Source: Moorella mulderi DSM 14980 (GTDB lineage Bacteria; Bacillota; DSM-521; Neomoorellales; Neomoorellaceae). From it: 64,000 nt of DNA. The stretch lies in NCBI RefSeq assembly GCF_001594015.1, contig NZ_LTBC01000003.1, forward strand, positions 62,001 through 126,000, read 5' to 3'. A model generated the notes under the pieces. That model made no database searches. It worked only from the letters and a program-made list of their open reading frames with translations, and was not told the origin of the DNA. Positions 24,950 through 34,172 of this stretch are shown here, piece after piece; position 1 is the first letter of the stretch; every line of letters starts with the position of its first letter. The position numbers and the translations under genes were made by a program.

Positions 24950-26137
24950 CTATAAACCAGCATCCGCCCGCAGGGCTTCTACCTTGTCCAGCCGTTCCCA
25001 GGGGAGGTCCAGGTCGGGCCGGCCGAAATGGCCATAGACGGACACCTGCTTGTATATGGGCCGGCGCAGATCCAGGTCGCGGATAATGGCTCCCGGCCTC
25101 AGGTCAAAGTGGGCCTGGATCAATTCTACCAGCCGCTCGTCGCTGATTTTGCCGGTCCCGTAGGTTTCCACGCTGATGGATACCGGCCGGGCCACACCGA
25201 TGGCATAGGCCACCTGCACCTCGCAGCGGTCAGCCAGGCCGGCTGCCACCACGTTTTTGGCCACATAGCGGGCAGCATAGGCAGCCGAGCGGTCCACCTT
25301 GGTGGGATCCTTGCCGGAGAGGGCACCGCCGCCGTGGCGGGCCATACCACCATAGGTATCGACAATAATCTTGCGGCCGGTGAGGCCGGTATCGCCCTGG
25401 GGGCCGCCAACGACAAAGCGGCCGGTGGGATTAATAAAATATCTCGTCCGGTTATCCAGCATCTCAGCCGGGATCACAGGCTTGATGACGGTTTCCAGGA
25501 TGTCGTCCCTTAAGGCGGCCATCTCGATGTCGGGCCGGTGCTGGGTGGAAATAACAACAGTATCCACCCTTACAGGCCGGCCGTCTTCATATTCCACCGT
25601 CACCTGGGACTTACCGTCCGGCCGTAAATAGGGCAGGATCCTTTCTTTCCGCACCTCAGCCAACCGGCGCGTGAGATTATGGGCCAGGGCAATAGGCATG
25701 GGCATATACTCCGGCGTCTCCCGGGTAGCATAGCCAAACATCATTCCCTGGTCGCCGGCGCCCAGAGTCTCTAATTCATCCCTGGCTACCCCCTGCTTTT
25801 TCTCCCAGGCTTCATTGACGCCCATGGCAATATCCGGCGACTGCTCATCAATGGATGTGACCACAGCACAGGTATCGCAGTCAAAGCCAAATTTGGCCCT
25901 GGTGTAGCCAATCTCGCGAATGGTTTCCCGGGCCACCCGCGGTATATCCACATAGCAATCGGTGGTTATCTGCCCGGCCACCAGGACCAGCCCGGTACTG
26001 ACCAGGCACTCGCAGGCCACCCTGGCCAGGGGATCCTTTTCATAAATGGCATCCAGGACGGCGTCGGCAATGCGGTCGGCAATTTTATCAGGATGCCCTT
26101 CAGTTACAGATTCGGATGTAAATAACTTGCGTGCCAT
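24950..26137 (-). CDS. metK: S-adenosylmethionine synthetase
   Basis: Makes SAM from methionine and ATP. Begins [29 protein letters not shown]; contains [13 protein letters not shown] and [19 protein letters not shown], the two family signatures. 395 residues from ATG 26137, which has GGGAGG in front; the frame is open further up but overlaps coaBC. It starts 4 bases after the coaBC stop, so there is no room for a SAM riboswitch and metK is read from the coaBC operon. Confidence 0.98.
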   Translation of the reverse strand: MARKLFTSESVTEGHPDKIADRIADAVLDAIYEKDPLARVACECLVSTGLVLVAGQITTDCYVDIPRVARETIREIGYTRAKFGFDCDTCAVVTSIDEQSPDIAMGVNEAWEKKQGVARDELETLGAGDQGMMFGYATRETPEYMPMPIALAHNLTRRLAEVRKERILPYLRPDGKSQVTVEYEDGRPVRVDTVVISTQHRPDIEMAALRDDILETVIKPVIPAEMLDNRTRYFINPTGRFVVGGPQGDTGLTGRKIIVDTYGGMARHGGGALSGKDPTKVDRSAAYAARYVAKNVVAAGLADRCEVQVAYAIGVARPVSISVETYGTGKISDERLVELIQAHFDLRPGAIIRDLDLRRPIYKQVSVYGHFGRPDLDLPWERLDKVEALRADAGL

Positions 26138-26141
26138 TTCT

Positions 26142-27374
26142 TTATTCCTCCCTTTCCGGCCCTGCGCTCCTCCCCGGAAAGCGCGGCAAAGTTGTGACGG
26201 CATCCAGGATACGGTGGGCCACTTCTAGCTTTGGTAACTGCGGTAATTCTTCCTTACGGCCGCCAGGAAAAAGCAAAGTGACAATATTTGTTTCGCTGCC
26301 AAATCCTGCCCCGGGCCTGGTAACATCATTGGCTACGATTAAATCCAGCTGTTTGTCATGTAACTTTTGCCCGGCGTTTGCCAGCAAGTCTTCCGTTTCG
26401 GCGGCAAAGCCGACTAATATTTGTCTTTCTTTCATCCTGCTTAAGCAAGCCAGGATATCCACAGTCGGTTCGAGGTGAACAAATAATTCCCTCTGTTGCC
26501 CCTTTTTGATCTTCTGCGTTGCCTTAGCTACAGGCCGGAAATCGGCTACCGCGGCGGCCTTGAGGACTATATCTGCTCCCGCAAACCGCTCCTCCAGGGC
26601 GGCCAGCATTTCGGCTGCCGTCTGGACCCGCACCACTTCTACCTCGGGTGGCGGCGGTAGCGGGCTGGCAGTGATTAGCGTCACCCTGGCACCACGCTCC
26701 CAGGCTGCCCGGGCCAGGGCATAACCCATTTTACCGGAGCTGTAATTACCTATGTACCTTACCGGGTCCAGTGGTTCCCTGGTGCCGCCGGCAGTCACCA
26801 GCACCACCAGATCCCTGTAATCCTGGGGTGCCAGGGCTCGCCGGCAGGCAGCGACTATACGCTCTAAACTGGCCAGCCGGCCTTTGCCCGTAGTACCGCA
26901 GGCCAGGAAGCCTTCTTCCGGTTCAATAATGCCCCAGCCGCGCCGTTTTAATGTCGCCAGGTTTTCCTGGACGGCTGCTTTTGCATACATATTCACATTC
27001 ATAGCCGGGGCCACCAGGGTGGGACAGTTTACCGCCAGGGCTGTGGTACTCAGGAGGTCATCGGCCAGGCCGGTGGCCAGCTTGGCCAGGATATTGGCCG
27101 TCGCCGGGGCGACGAGGAAAAGATCAGCTTTGTTAGCCAGGTCAATATGGGTCAAGGGTCCCCCGCTCCCGGCCCCGAAAATTGCCGTCAGGGCCGGTTG
27201 CCCCGTTAGGGTGCTGAAGGTCAGGGGGGTAATAAATTCCGTTGCCCCTGCTGTCATGATCACCCGGACGGTAGCCCCTTCCTGGACCAAAAGCCGGCAA
27301 AGCTCGGCCGCCTTGTAGGCGGCAATGCCGCCGCAGACCCCTAAAAGGATGGTTTTGCCCTCTAAGACCTTCAC
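26142..27374 (-). CDS. coaBC: Bifunctional phosphopantothenoylcysteine decarboxylase / phosphopantothenate-cysteine ligase
   Basis: Two consecutive steps of coenzyme A synthesis. The N-terminal flavoprotein CoaC half has [11 protein letters not shown], a histidine in LTHIDLA and the PAMNVNMY block; the CoaB half starts near residue 185 with [28 protein letters not shown] choose GTG 27374, which overlaps the rpoZ stop as GTGA; a GTG six codons earlier is also open. 410 residues. Confidence 0.96.
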   Translation of the reverse strand: MKVLEGKTILLGVCGGIAAYKAAELCRLLVQEGATVRVIMTAGATEFITPLTFSTLTGQPALTAIFGAGSGGPLTHIDLANKADLFLVAPATANILAKLATGLADDLLSTTALAVNCPTLVAPAMNVNMYAKAAVQENLATLKRRGWGIIEPEEGFLACGTTGKGRLASLERIVAACRRALAPQDYRDLVVLVTAGGTREPLDPVRYIGNYSSGKMGYALARAAWERGARVTLITASPLPPPPEVEVVRVQTAAEMLAALEERFAGADIVLKAAAVADFRPVAKATQKIKKGQQRELFVHLEPTVDILACLSRMKERQILVGFAAETEDLLANAGQKLHDKQLDLIVANDVTRPGAGFGSETNIVTLLFPGGRKEELPQLPKLEVAHRILDAVTTLPRFPGRSAGPEREE

Positions 27375-27574
27375 GCTTTCTTCTTGCCCCACTCGTAATT
27401 TATCTTGCCCTCAGCAATCTCCATAAGGGCTACCGTTACTGGCTTGGTCCCCTTAGGGTACAGGTTGGCAAACTGCCCTTCCGTCAGCGTCCGCGCCCTC
27501 TTGGCGGCCAGGACCGCCAGGGCGTATTTGCTGCCAACTCGCTTTTCCAGTTGATCCAGGGATGGCTGTTTCAA
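27371..27574 (-). CDS. rpoZ: RNA polymerase omega subunit
   Basis: 67-residue omega with PSLDQLEKRVGSKYALAVLAAKRARTL, the conserved helix that wraps the beta-prime C terminus. The start is TTG at 27574, with GGGAGG eight bases before it; the longer open frame reads through the ribosome site and is rejected. This TTG overlaps the stop of a 52-codon frame upstream as TTGA, and its own stop overlaps the start of coaBC. Confidence 0.95.
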   Translation of the reverse strand: MKQPSLDQLEKRVGSKYALAVLAAKRARTLTEGQFANLYPKGTKPVTVALMEIAEGKINYEWGKKKA

Positions 27575-27729
27575 TATTTCTTCCTCCCGAAAAGATAAAA
27601 ACACCCGCAGGAAAACGCTCTTTTATACGTTTTTCCCTGGGGATCAAGGACAAAGATATATTCGCGCTGCCATTTATCGTGGCCACCCGCGTCCCGGTAG
27701 TGCTTTGCTGTTATCCAGCCGGAATTTAT
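27571..27729 (-). CDS. Cryptic 52-codon frame between remA and rpoZ, ATA first codon
   Basis: The only frame filling the remA-rpoZ gap. Its first in-frame codon after the preceding stop region that fits is ATA (27729), which overlaps the remA stop as ATAA, with GAGGAAGCGGAAG just upstream. It ends at TGA overlapping the TTG start of rpoZ. The predicted product reads like a real protein: [19 protein letters not shown], then [17 protein letters not shown], and [15 protein letters not shown] with a CGC pair. There is no ATG, GTG, TTG or CTG in frame, so translation would need ATA initiation or coupling to remA. A decayed or frameshifted gene is the main alternative. No family recognised. Confidence 0.45.
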   Translation of the reverse strand: MNSGWITAKHYRDAGGHDKWQREYIFVLDPQGKTYKRAFSCGCFYLFGRKKY

Positions 27730-28001
27730 TCTTCCGCTTCCTCACTTGTATTAATAGGTTCCCGGGAAGACAGGCGGTGAGCCACCGTTTCCGGCTGGAC
27801 GGCCGACAGGATGATATGATCGCTGTCGGTAATAATCACCGCCCTGGTCCGGCGGCCATAGGTGGCATCAATTAACATGCCGCGGTCGCGGGCTTCCTGG
27901 ATAATTCGTTTAATGGGTGCGGACTCGGGGCTGACAATGGCTACTATGCGCCGGGCGGAAACAATGTTGCCAAAGCCAATGTTAATTAATTTGAGGTCCA
28001 T
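27726..28001 (-). CDS. remA: RemA family regulator (DUF370)
   Basis: 91-residue protein starting [32 protein letters not shown], matching the RemA/DUF370 family; in Bacillus subtilis RemA is a DNA-binding activator of matrix and osmoprotection genes. The body (about 1-73) is typical and a short acidic tail ends in SEEAEE. It sits between yicC and rpoZ as in many Firmicutes, although guanylate kinase, which usually comes next, is absent. Confidence 0.95.
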   Translation of the reverse strand: MDLKLINIGFGNIVSARRIVAIVSPESAPIKRIIQEARDRGMLIDATYGRRTRAVIITDSDHIILSAVQPETVAHRLSSREPINTSEEAEE

Positions 28002-28017
28002 ACTCCCCCTCCTTTAC

Positions 28018-28896
28018 CTACTCCACGTTCTGGACCTGTTCGCGCATCTTCTCCAGTTCACCCTTAACCGCTACTACTAGATTACTAATGGCCAGGTCAC
28101 TGGCCTTGGAGCCGATGGTATTAATCTCCCGCCACATTTCCTGCAGGATAAAATCCAGCCGCCGCCCCGCCGGTTCTGCCCCGGCCATGGCCGTTGCCAT
28201 TTGCTCCAGGTGACTTAAAAGGCGGATGATTTCCTCGGTGATATCAGCCCGTTCGGCCAGCAGGGCTACTTCCATCTCCAGGCGCCCGGGATCCAGAGCA
28301 AGGCCCCCGGTTAGTTCGGCTACCCGCTCTTTAAGACGCTCAGCATATTCCCGGGGTACTTCTGGCGCCCGTTCCCGGATAGCTTCCACCTGCCGGCGGA
28401 CATACGCGGCCCTGGCTTCCAGGTCAGCCTGCAGGCGTTGCCCTTCGGCCCGGCGCATAGCGAGTAAATTCTCCAGGGCTTTTTCTAAAGCCCCGGCTAC
28501 TACCGGCCAGAGGGTGGCCTCGTCCCATTCCGGTTCGGCAACTTTAACGACCTCTGGCATAGCTAATAGCTTCTCGGCGGTAATATCCGCCGGAATAGCC
28601 AGATTTTGCGCCAATTCCTTCAAGGCATTATAATACGCCATTGCCAGGCCCATGTCAACGGTTAGCGGCCGTTTTTCCACATTTTCTTCGCTGATGCTCA
28701 CCATTACTTCCACGCGGCCCCTGCTGAGGCTATTTTTAACGACCTGGCGTATCTTTTCTTCCAGGGCCGTATAAAGGCGGGGTAGCCGGATCACCACATC
28801 CAGGAAACGCTGGTTTAGGGCCTTAATCTCTACAGTAACAGTCCTGCCGGTACCGCTGGCTTCACCCCGGCCATAACCCGTCATACTGTTCAGCAT
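28018..28896 (-). CDS. YicC family endoribonuclease
   Basis: 292 residues starting LNSMTGYGRGEA, with the N-terminal YicC domain and the C-terminal DUF1732 block ending in DFILQEMWREINTIGSKASD, where conserved Glu, Arg and Glu residues lie. YicC proteins are RNA endonucleases (YloC in Bacillus). ATG at 28896 with GGAAGGGG. First gene of the yicC-remA-rpoZ-coaBC-metK run. Confidence 0.95.
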   Translation of the reverse strand: MLNSMTGYGRGEASGTGRTVTVEIKALNQRFLDVVIRLPRLYTALEEKIRQVVKNSLSRGRVEVMVSISEENVEKRPLTVDMGLAMAYYNALKELAQNLAIPADITAEKLLAMPEVVKVAEPEWDEATLWPVVAGALEKALENLLAMRRAEGQRLQADLEARAAYVRRQVEAIRERAPEVPREYAERLKERVAELTGGLALDPGRLEMEVALLAERADITEEIIRLLSHLEQMATAMAGAEPAGRRLDFILQEMWREINTIGSKASDLAISNLVVAVKGELEKMREQVQNVE

Positions 28897-28951
28897 GGCC
28901 TGCCCCTTCCATTTAAGGAAAGACGCAAAAGTTTTGCGCCCCTGATTGCCA

Positions 28952-30124
28952 TTAAAATTCTACTTTTCCCAAGGCACGCCGCAGGCGTTCAATGGCCTCC
29001 TGCATGCGTTCTTTGCTGATGGTTAAAGCAATACGGAAATAACCTTCGCCATAATTACCATAACCGTTACCTGGAGTTATAATCACGCCGGCCTTCTCCA
29101 GGACCATCTCGGCAAACCCGGCCGAAGTATAGCCTTTGGGTACCGGCGCCCAGACGTAAAAGGTAGCTTTGGGCTTCTCCAGCTGCCAGCCCAGGGAGTT
29201 AAGTCCCTCAACAATGATGTCCCGCCGCTCCTGGTAAATGCGCCGGACTTCAGCAAGACCGTCCTGGGGCCCCGTCAGGGCGGCAATGCCGGCATACTGG
29301 ACGGCCTGGAAGGCCCCGGAGTCAATGTTGGACTTGAGCCGGCCCAGGGCCTCGATGACATCGGCGCGGCCGCAGGCCCAGCCCAGGCGCCAGCCGGTCA
29401 TATTATAGGGTTTGGATACGGAGTTAAATTCAATACCCACGTCTTTAGCCCCGGGAGTTTGCAGGAAGGAAGGGGCGCGATAGCCGTCGTAGGTAATTTC
29501 GCTGTAAGCGGCATCGTGGCAGACAATGAGATCGTAGTTTTTGGCGAACTCGACAACTTCCTGGAAAAATTTAAGGTCGGCCACAGCACCGGTAGGGTTA
29601 TTGGGGTAATTGATAAACATCAGCTTCGCCCGCCGGGCGACATCGCTGGGAATCTCCTTAAGGTCAGGCAAAAAGCCGTTGGCCGCCGTGAGGGGCATAA
29701 AGTAGGATTCCCCGCCGGCCAGCAGGGTGCCGATATGGTAGACGGGGTAACCGGGGTCGGGTACCAGGTTGATATCGCCGGGGTCAACATAGCAAAAGGA
29801 GATATGGGCGATACCCTCTTTGGACCCAATGAGGGTTACTACTTCCCGGCGGGGATCAAGGTCAACATTGTAAAGGTTGCGGTACCAGTCGGCCACGGCC
29901 TGGCGAAAAGAGAGCATCCCTACTGAGGTGGGGTAGCGGTGGTTTTCGGGGTTATGGGCCTGTTCCACCAGTTTATCTATGACATGGGCCGGGGTAGGGA
30001 GATCAGGATCGCCGATACCCAGGCTGATGATATCAACTCCCTGTTCCCGGGCCTCTTCAATTTTTTTCTCAATGCGGGCAAATAAGTAGGGTGGTAACTC
30101 GCGGATACGCCTGGCTTCTTGCAT
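28952..30124 (-). CDS. dapL: LL-diaminopimelate aminotransferase
   Basis: PLP enzyme that converts tetrahydrodipicolinate directly to LL-diaminopimelate, bypassing the acylated route. 390 residues with the DapL-type start [37 protein letters not shown] and the PLP lysine in [16 protein letters not shown]. Pairing with dapF, the epimerase for the next step, supports DapL rather than a general aminotransferase. ATG 30124 has AAGGAGG. Confidence 0.93.
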   Translation of the reverse strand: MQEARRIRELPPYLFARIEKKIEEAREQGVDIISLGIGDPDLPTPAHVIDKLVEQAHNPENHRYPTSVGMLSFRQAVADWYRNLYNVDLDPRREVVTLIGSKEGIAHISFCYVDPGDINLVPDPGYPVYHIGTLLAGGESYFMPLTAANGFLPDLKEIPSDVARRAKLMFINYPNNPTGAVADLKFFQEVVEFAKNYDLIVCHDAAYSEITYDGYRAPSFLQTPGAKDVGIEFNSVSKPYNMTGWRLGWACGRADVIEALGRLKSNIDSGAFQAVQYAGIAALTGPQDGLAEVRRIYQERRDIIVEGLNSLGWQLEKPKATFYVWAPVPKGYTSAGFAEMVLEKAGVIITPGNGYGNYGEGYFRIALTISKERMQEAIERLRRALGKVEF

Positions 30125-30218
30125 AATTTATCCTCCTTACCAAAATAGCATGCTATTCAACGAGGGGTTGTCCTCCCGCCCCTTAAAGCTACATTACATC
30201 CCACCTGCGGTGGTGGTT

Positions 30219-31064
30219 TTACTCCTCATGGAGGGGGAAATGGCCCCGGAAGACTTCTACTGCTGGTCCGGTCATGTAAACATGGTTATTCTCCCTCGAC
30301 CATTCGATCTGCAGGTCACCGGCGGCCAGGTGGACCGTCACTTCCCGGTTGCTGCGGCCGGTGAGGACGCCGGCGACGGCGGCAGCGCAGGCACCGGTAC
30401 CGCAGGCCATGGTCTCCCCGGCTCCCCGCTCCCAGACGCGCATTTTTAGCTCGCCGCGGTTCAGGACCTCGATGAACTCGACGTTGGTGCGCTGGGGAAA
30501 GAGGGGGTGGTTTTCTACTGCCGGCCCTACCGTATTCACGGGAGCCCCCGCTACATCCTCAACAAAAAAAACGCAATGGGGATTTCCCATGGAAACACAG
30601 GTTCCCCGCCAGGTGGTGCCAGCTACCGTCACCGGCTCATTCACCACCGGGGAACCTTCACCGGCCATGGGAATCTGGCCCCGCTCCAGGCGAGGCTCGC
30701 CCATGTCTACCCGGACACCGGCTACTTGATCACCATTGAGGATCAGCCGGGGCTTTATAATTCCGGCCAGGGTTTCCACCTGGATTTCCGGTCCCCGCAC
30801 CAGCCCCGCTTCATAGGCATAGCGGGCAAAGCAGCGAATGCCATTGCCGCACATCTCCGGCTCGCTGCCGTCGGGGTTAAAAATCCGCATCCTTAAGTCC
30901 GCCCGGGCTGAAGGCAAAACCAGGATCAGCCCATCGGCGCCAATACCAAAGCGGCGGTGGCAGACCCGCCGTGCCAGGACTGGTAAATCGCCCAGTTCTT
31001 TTTCTTCCAGGGCATTTACCAGCACAAAATCATTACCCAGGCCATGCATCTTGACAAAATGCAA
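30219..31064 (-). CDS. dapF: Diaminopimelate epimerase
   Basis: Converts LL- to meso-diaminopimelate for lysine and peptidoglycan. Both catalytic cysteines are visible: EMCGNGIRCFARY and MACGTGACAAAV. I prefer TTG 31064, giving MHFVKMHGLGNDFV with GGGTGA six bases upstream; TTG 31070 is also possible. About 281 residues. It precedes dapL by about 95 bases; I found no lysine riboswitch before either gene. Confidence 0.96.
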   Translation of the reverse strand: MHFVKMHGLGNDFVLVNALEEKELGDLPVLARRVCHRRFGIGADGLILVLPSARADLRMRIFNPDGSEPEMCGNGIRCFARYAYEAGLVRGPEIQVETLAGIIKPRLILNGDQVAGVRVDMGEPRLERGQIPMAGEGSPVVNEPVTVAGTTWRGTCVSMGNPHCVFFVEDVAGAPVNTVGPAVENHPLFPQRTNVEFIEVLNRGELKMRVWERGAGETMACGTGACAAAVAGVLTGRSNREVTVHLAAGDLQIEWSRENNHVYMTGPAVEVFRGHFPLHEE

Positions 31065-31140
31065 AGGCAATCACCCTTATCATTCGCGGCATTTCATTGT
31101 TTTATTTTAACATTACCCTTTAATTTTTACCACCCTTATT

Positions 31141-33939
31141 TTACTTTTGCCAGACCAGGCGCCAGACCGGGGCCACCAGGTAGTAGCTGATGGCCTGGAG
31201 GAGGGTGCGCCACCCGGCTGCCAGTAAAACTATGCCCCAGTGGAAGGAGTTTAAGGGTGCTGTTTTAAAAACAACCTGTAGAAAGGGTACGTAAAGTACC
31301 AGCAGTTGCATGGTGACTGAGCAGGCTACGGCCAGCACCAGGTAGGGGTTGGAAAAATAACCTACCGCAAAGGGCGAAAGGTGTTCCGAGCGACATTCAA
31401 AGACGGCGAAGAGCTGGGCCATGACCAGGGTGGTAAAGGCCAGGGTGCGGGCGGTAATTAAATCGCCATCACCCAGGTACAGGCCCAGGATAAAAACGGC
31501 CAGGGTGGCCAGGCCAATCTGGAGGCCCAGGACAGCCATGCCCTTACCCAGGCCGCGCGCGAAGACACTTTCCCCGGGCTGGTGGGGCGGCCGCTGCATC
31601 AGGCCCGGCTCCTTTTTGTCCACCCCCAGGGCCATAGCCGGCAGCCCATCGGTAACCAGGTTCATCCAGAGAATCTGGATGGGTAAGAGGGGCAGGGGCA
31701 GGCCGCTGATGGCCGCTACGAACATGGTAAACACTTCCCCGATATTACAGGACAACAAGTAACGGATAAATTTGCGGATATTATCGTAAATGCCGCGGCC
31801 CTCTTCCACGGCGGCCACAATGGTGGCGAAATTGTCGTCGGCCAGGACCATGGCGGCGGCTTCCCTGGCCACGTCAGTACCACTGCGGCCCATGGCAATA
31901 CCAATATCGGCCTCTTTAATGGCCGGGGCATCGTTGACCCCGTCCCCGGTCATGGCCACAATATGGCCGTTGGCCTTTAGGGCCCGGACAATACGCAGCT
32001 TGTGGTGGGGCGAAACCCGGGCGTAGACATTGACTTCCGGGGCTACCCTGGCCAGCTCGGTATCGTTCATCGTTTCCAGTTCCCGGCCGTTTAAAACCTG
32101 CCCTGCCCCTGCCGGCAGGCCCAGTTCGCGGGCCACGGCCCGGGCCGTTACCTGGTGGTCACCGGTAATCATGACCACTTTAATCCCGGCCTGGTGGCAG
32201 ACGCGGATGGCCGCCGCCGCTTCCGGCCGCGGCGGGTCCAGCATGCCCATTAAGCCCACCAGGATGAGGTTCTTTTCTACCGTTTCTCCTTTTATTTCCG
32301 CCCCTGCCTCCAGGTCGCGGTAGGCCAGGGCCAGGACCCGCAGGGCTTGCCCGGCCATAGCCTCATTTTCGGCTCTCATGAGTTCGCGCCGGGCGGCATC
32401 CAGGGGCAGGACCCTGCCGTCTACGAGGATACGGTCGCAGAGGTCGAGGATGACATCCGGGGCCCCTTTGACATAGGCCCGTAAGCCCCGGCCCGCCCGG
32501 CAGATAACACTCATGCGCTTGCGGCCGGAATCAAAGGGAATCTCGGCTACCCGGGGCTCTTCCCGCTCCAGCCTTTCCCGCCAGAGACCCCCTTTGGCAG
32601 CCGCCACCAGCAGGGCGCCTTCCGTGGGGTCGCCGCTGATACTCCAGTTGCCGCCGTTGCGGCCGCCAAACATTTTACTGAAGAAACCGGTCTTTTGTCC
32701 CACACCGGCCTTCTCCCGCCCGTTGCCCCGGCGCAGCCAGCCGCCAATGGTCAGCCCGGCCTTTTGCAGCAGGGCATTATTGCACAGGGCGGCAATGGTC
32801 AGCAGCATCTTGAGGTCGCCATCCACCGCCACCCGCCGCCCCTGGTCCTGGTATTCACCCTGGGGAATATATCCTGTCCCGCTCACCATAAGGCTCTTGC
32901 CGCCGGCCCAAACCCGGCGCACAGTCATCTGGTTCTGGGTGAGTGTCCCGGTCTTGTCCGAGCAAATCACCGTCGCACATCCCAGGGTTTCCACGGCCGG
33001 CAGCTTGCGAATGATGGCATTGCGCTGCACCATCTTCTGCACCCCCAGGGCCAGGCAGACGGTGACAATGGCCGGCAGGCCCTCGGGGATGGCTGCCACA
33101 GCCAGGCTTACGCCGGCCAGGAACATGCCATAGAGCTCTTCGCCCCGCATGGTACCGATAATAACCACTGTAGCGCAGATGGCCAGGCAGGCCAGCACCA
33201 GCCAGCGGCCTAAGGAGGCCAGGCGTTTTTGTAAAGGGGTATCTTCATCTTCTACTTCCTGGAGCATTCCAGCAATCTGGCCTACTTCCGTGTTCATGCC
33301 CGTAGCTACCACTACGGCTTCGCCCCGGCCGCTGGTGATCACCGTTCCCTGGTGGACCATGTTGCGCCGGTCGCCGACGGCTACCGTCCCTCTCAAAGGA
33401 CCGGGCTCCTTATGGACCGGTACCGACTCCCCTGTGAGGGCCGCCTCATCGGCCTGGAGGTTAATGGCTTTCAGCAGCAGGGCGTCGGCCGCCACCCGGT
33501 CACCGCTTTCCAGGAGCAAAATATCGCCGGGTACGATATCCCGCGCCGGTACCCGCCGGACCTCATTATCCCGCCTGACCCGGGCCTCCGGCGCCGCCAT
33601 TTCCTTCAAGGCTTCCAGGGAACGTTCGGCGCGGTATTCCTGGACAAAGCCCAGGATAGCATTGATGACTACTATAGCCACAATGGTAATGGCATCGGCC
33701 GTTTCCCCGAGGAAGGCCGAAACGGCCGTAGCCGCCAGGAGGACCAGGACCATGAAATCCTGAAACTGGGCCAGGAAAATTCTATAAGGCGGCACCTTGG
33801 GTTTGGCCTTGAGCTGGTTGGGACCAGCTTCCTCCAGGCGCCGGCGCGCTTCCAATTCCGCCAGGCCCCGCCCGGCATCGGTCTGTAAAGCCTCTAAGGC
33901 CTCTCCAGGACTCAACTGGTACCACAGTCGTGACTGCAT
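31141..33939 (-). CDS. P-type Ca2+ transporting ATPase, SERCA-like (P2A)
   Basis: 932-residue cation pump. Domains in order: N-terminal cation ATPase domain, actuator with ALTGES, helix M4 with [13 protein letters not shown], phosphorylation site CSDKTGTLT, hinge [12 protein letters not shown], and a C-terminal bundle. The SERCA calcium ligands are matched: E of PEGLP, N and E in CNIGEVF, and N, T and D in MNLVTDGLP, supporting Ca2+. An unusual glycine/basic insert of about 35 residues lies between [10 protein letters not shown] and [10 protein letters not shown] in the nucleotide domain. It ends the dapF-dapL neighbourhood upstream and faces the plus-strand rqcH gene, with which it shares a 230-base divergent region. 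Confidence 0.93.
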   Translation of the reverse strand: MQSRLWYQLSPGEALEALQTDAGRGLAELEARRRLEEAGPNQLKAKPKVPPYRIFLAQFQDFMVLVLLAATAVSAFLGETADAITIVAIVVINAILGFVQEYRAERSLEALKEMAAPEARVRRDNEVRRVPARDIVPGDILLLESGDRVAADALLLKAINLQADEAALTGESVPVHKEPGPLRGTVAVGDRRNMVHQGTVITSGRGEAVVVATGMNTEVGQIAGMLQEVEDEDTPLQKRLASLGRWLVLACLAICATVVIIGTMRGEELYGMFLAGVSLAVAAIPEGLPAIVTVCLALGVQKMVQRNAIIRKLPAVETLGCATVICSDKTGTLTQNQMTVRRVWAGGKSLMVSGTGYIPQGEYQDQGRRVAVDGDLKMLLTIAALCNNALLQKAGLTIGGWLRRGNGREKAGVGQKTGFFSKMFGGRNGGNWSISGDPTEGALLVAAAKGGLWRERLEREEPRVAEIPFDSGRKRMSVICRAGRGLRAYVKGAPDVILDLCDRILVDGRVLPLDAARRELMRAENEAMAGQALRVLALAYRDLEAGAEIKGETVEKNLILVGLMGMLDPPRPEAAAAIRVCHQAGIKVVMITGDHQVTARAVARELGLPAGAGQVLNGRELETMNDTELARVAPEVNVYARVSPHHKLRIVRALKANGHIVAMTGDGVNDAPAIKEADIGIAMGRSGTDVAREAAAMVLADDNFATIVAAVEEGRGIYDNIRKFIRYLLSCNIGEVFTMFVAAISGLPLPLLPIQILWMNLVTDGLPAMALGVDKKEPGLMQRPPHQPGESVFARGLGKGMAVLGLQIGLATLAVFILGLYLGDGDLITARTLAFTTLVMAQLFAVFECRSEHLSPFAVGYFSNPYLVLAVACSVTMQLLVLYVPFLQVVFKTAPLNSFHWGIVLLAAGWRTLLQAISYYLVAPVWRLVWQK

Positions 33940-34172
33940 TCCCCTCGCCCCTTCTTTTTTCCAGAATCACCATCAGTGTATGCCTGTCCCTGGAAGAAAA
34001 GAACAGCCGGGCAGGGAGTTTCCAGTCACCTTCAGGTAATGATATACTAAAGTCGTGTATGGCTCATTTTAAAGGAGCCTCACAACGCTCACCAACCGTT
34101 TATGCAGAGGCCGGGTGCCGGATGCCTTACGGTCTCTAACTTCGTACTTCAACTTTTGAAGGAGCATATATC

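Noticed and set aside
26138-26141. SAM riboswitch before metK
   Set aside because: Only 4 bases separate coaBC and metK; no room for an aptamer.
27453-27686. Minus-strand ATG frame of 77 codons across the remA-rpoZ gap
   Set aside because: It overlaps rpoZ in another frame for most of its length and lacks a ribosome site; the 27571-27729 frame fits the gap better.
28922-28940. Terminator after dapL
   Set aside because: The CGCAAAA/TTTTGCG palindrome leaves almost no loop and is followed by a broken T tract; too weak to list.
30125-30218. Lysine riboswitch before dapL
   Set aside because: The gap holds only a small CCACC/GGTGG hairpin; none of the conserved L-box segments are present.
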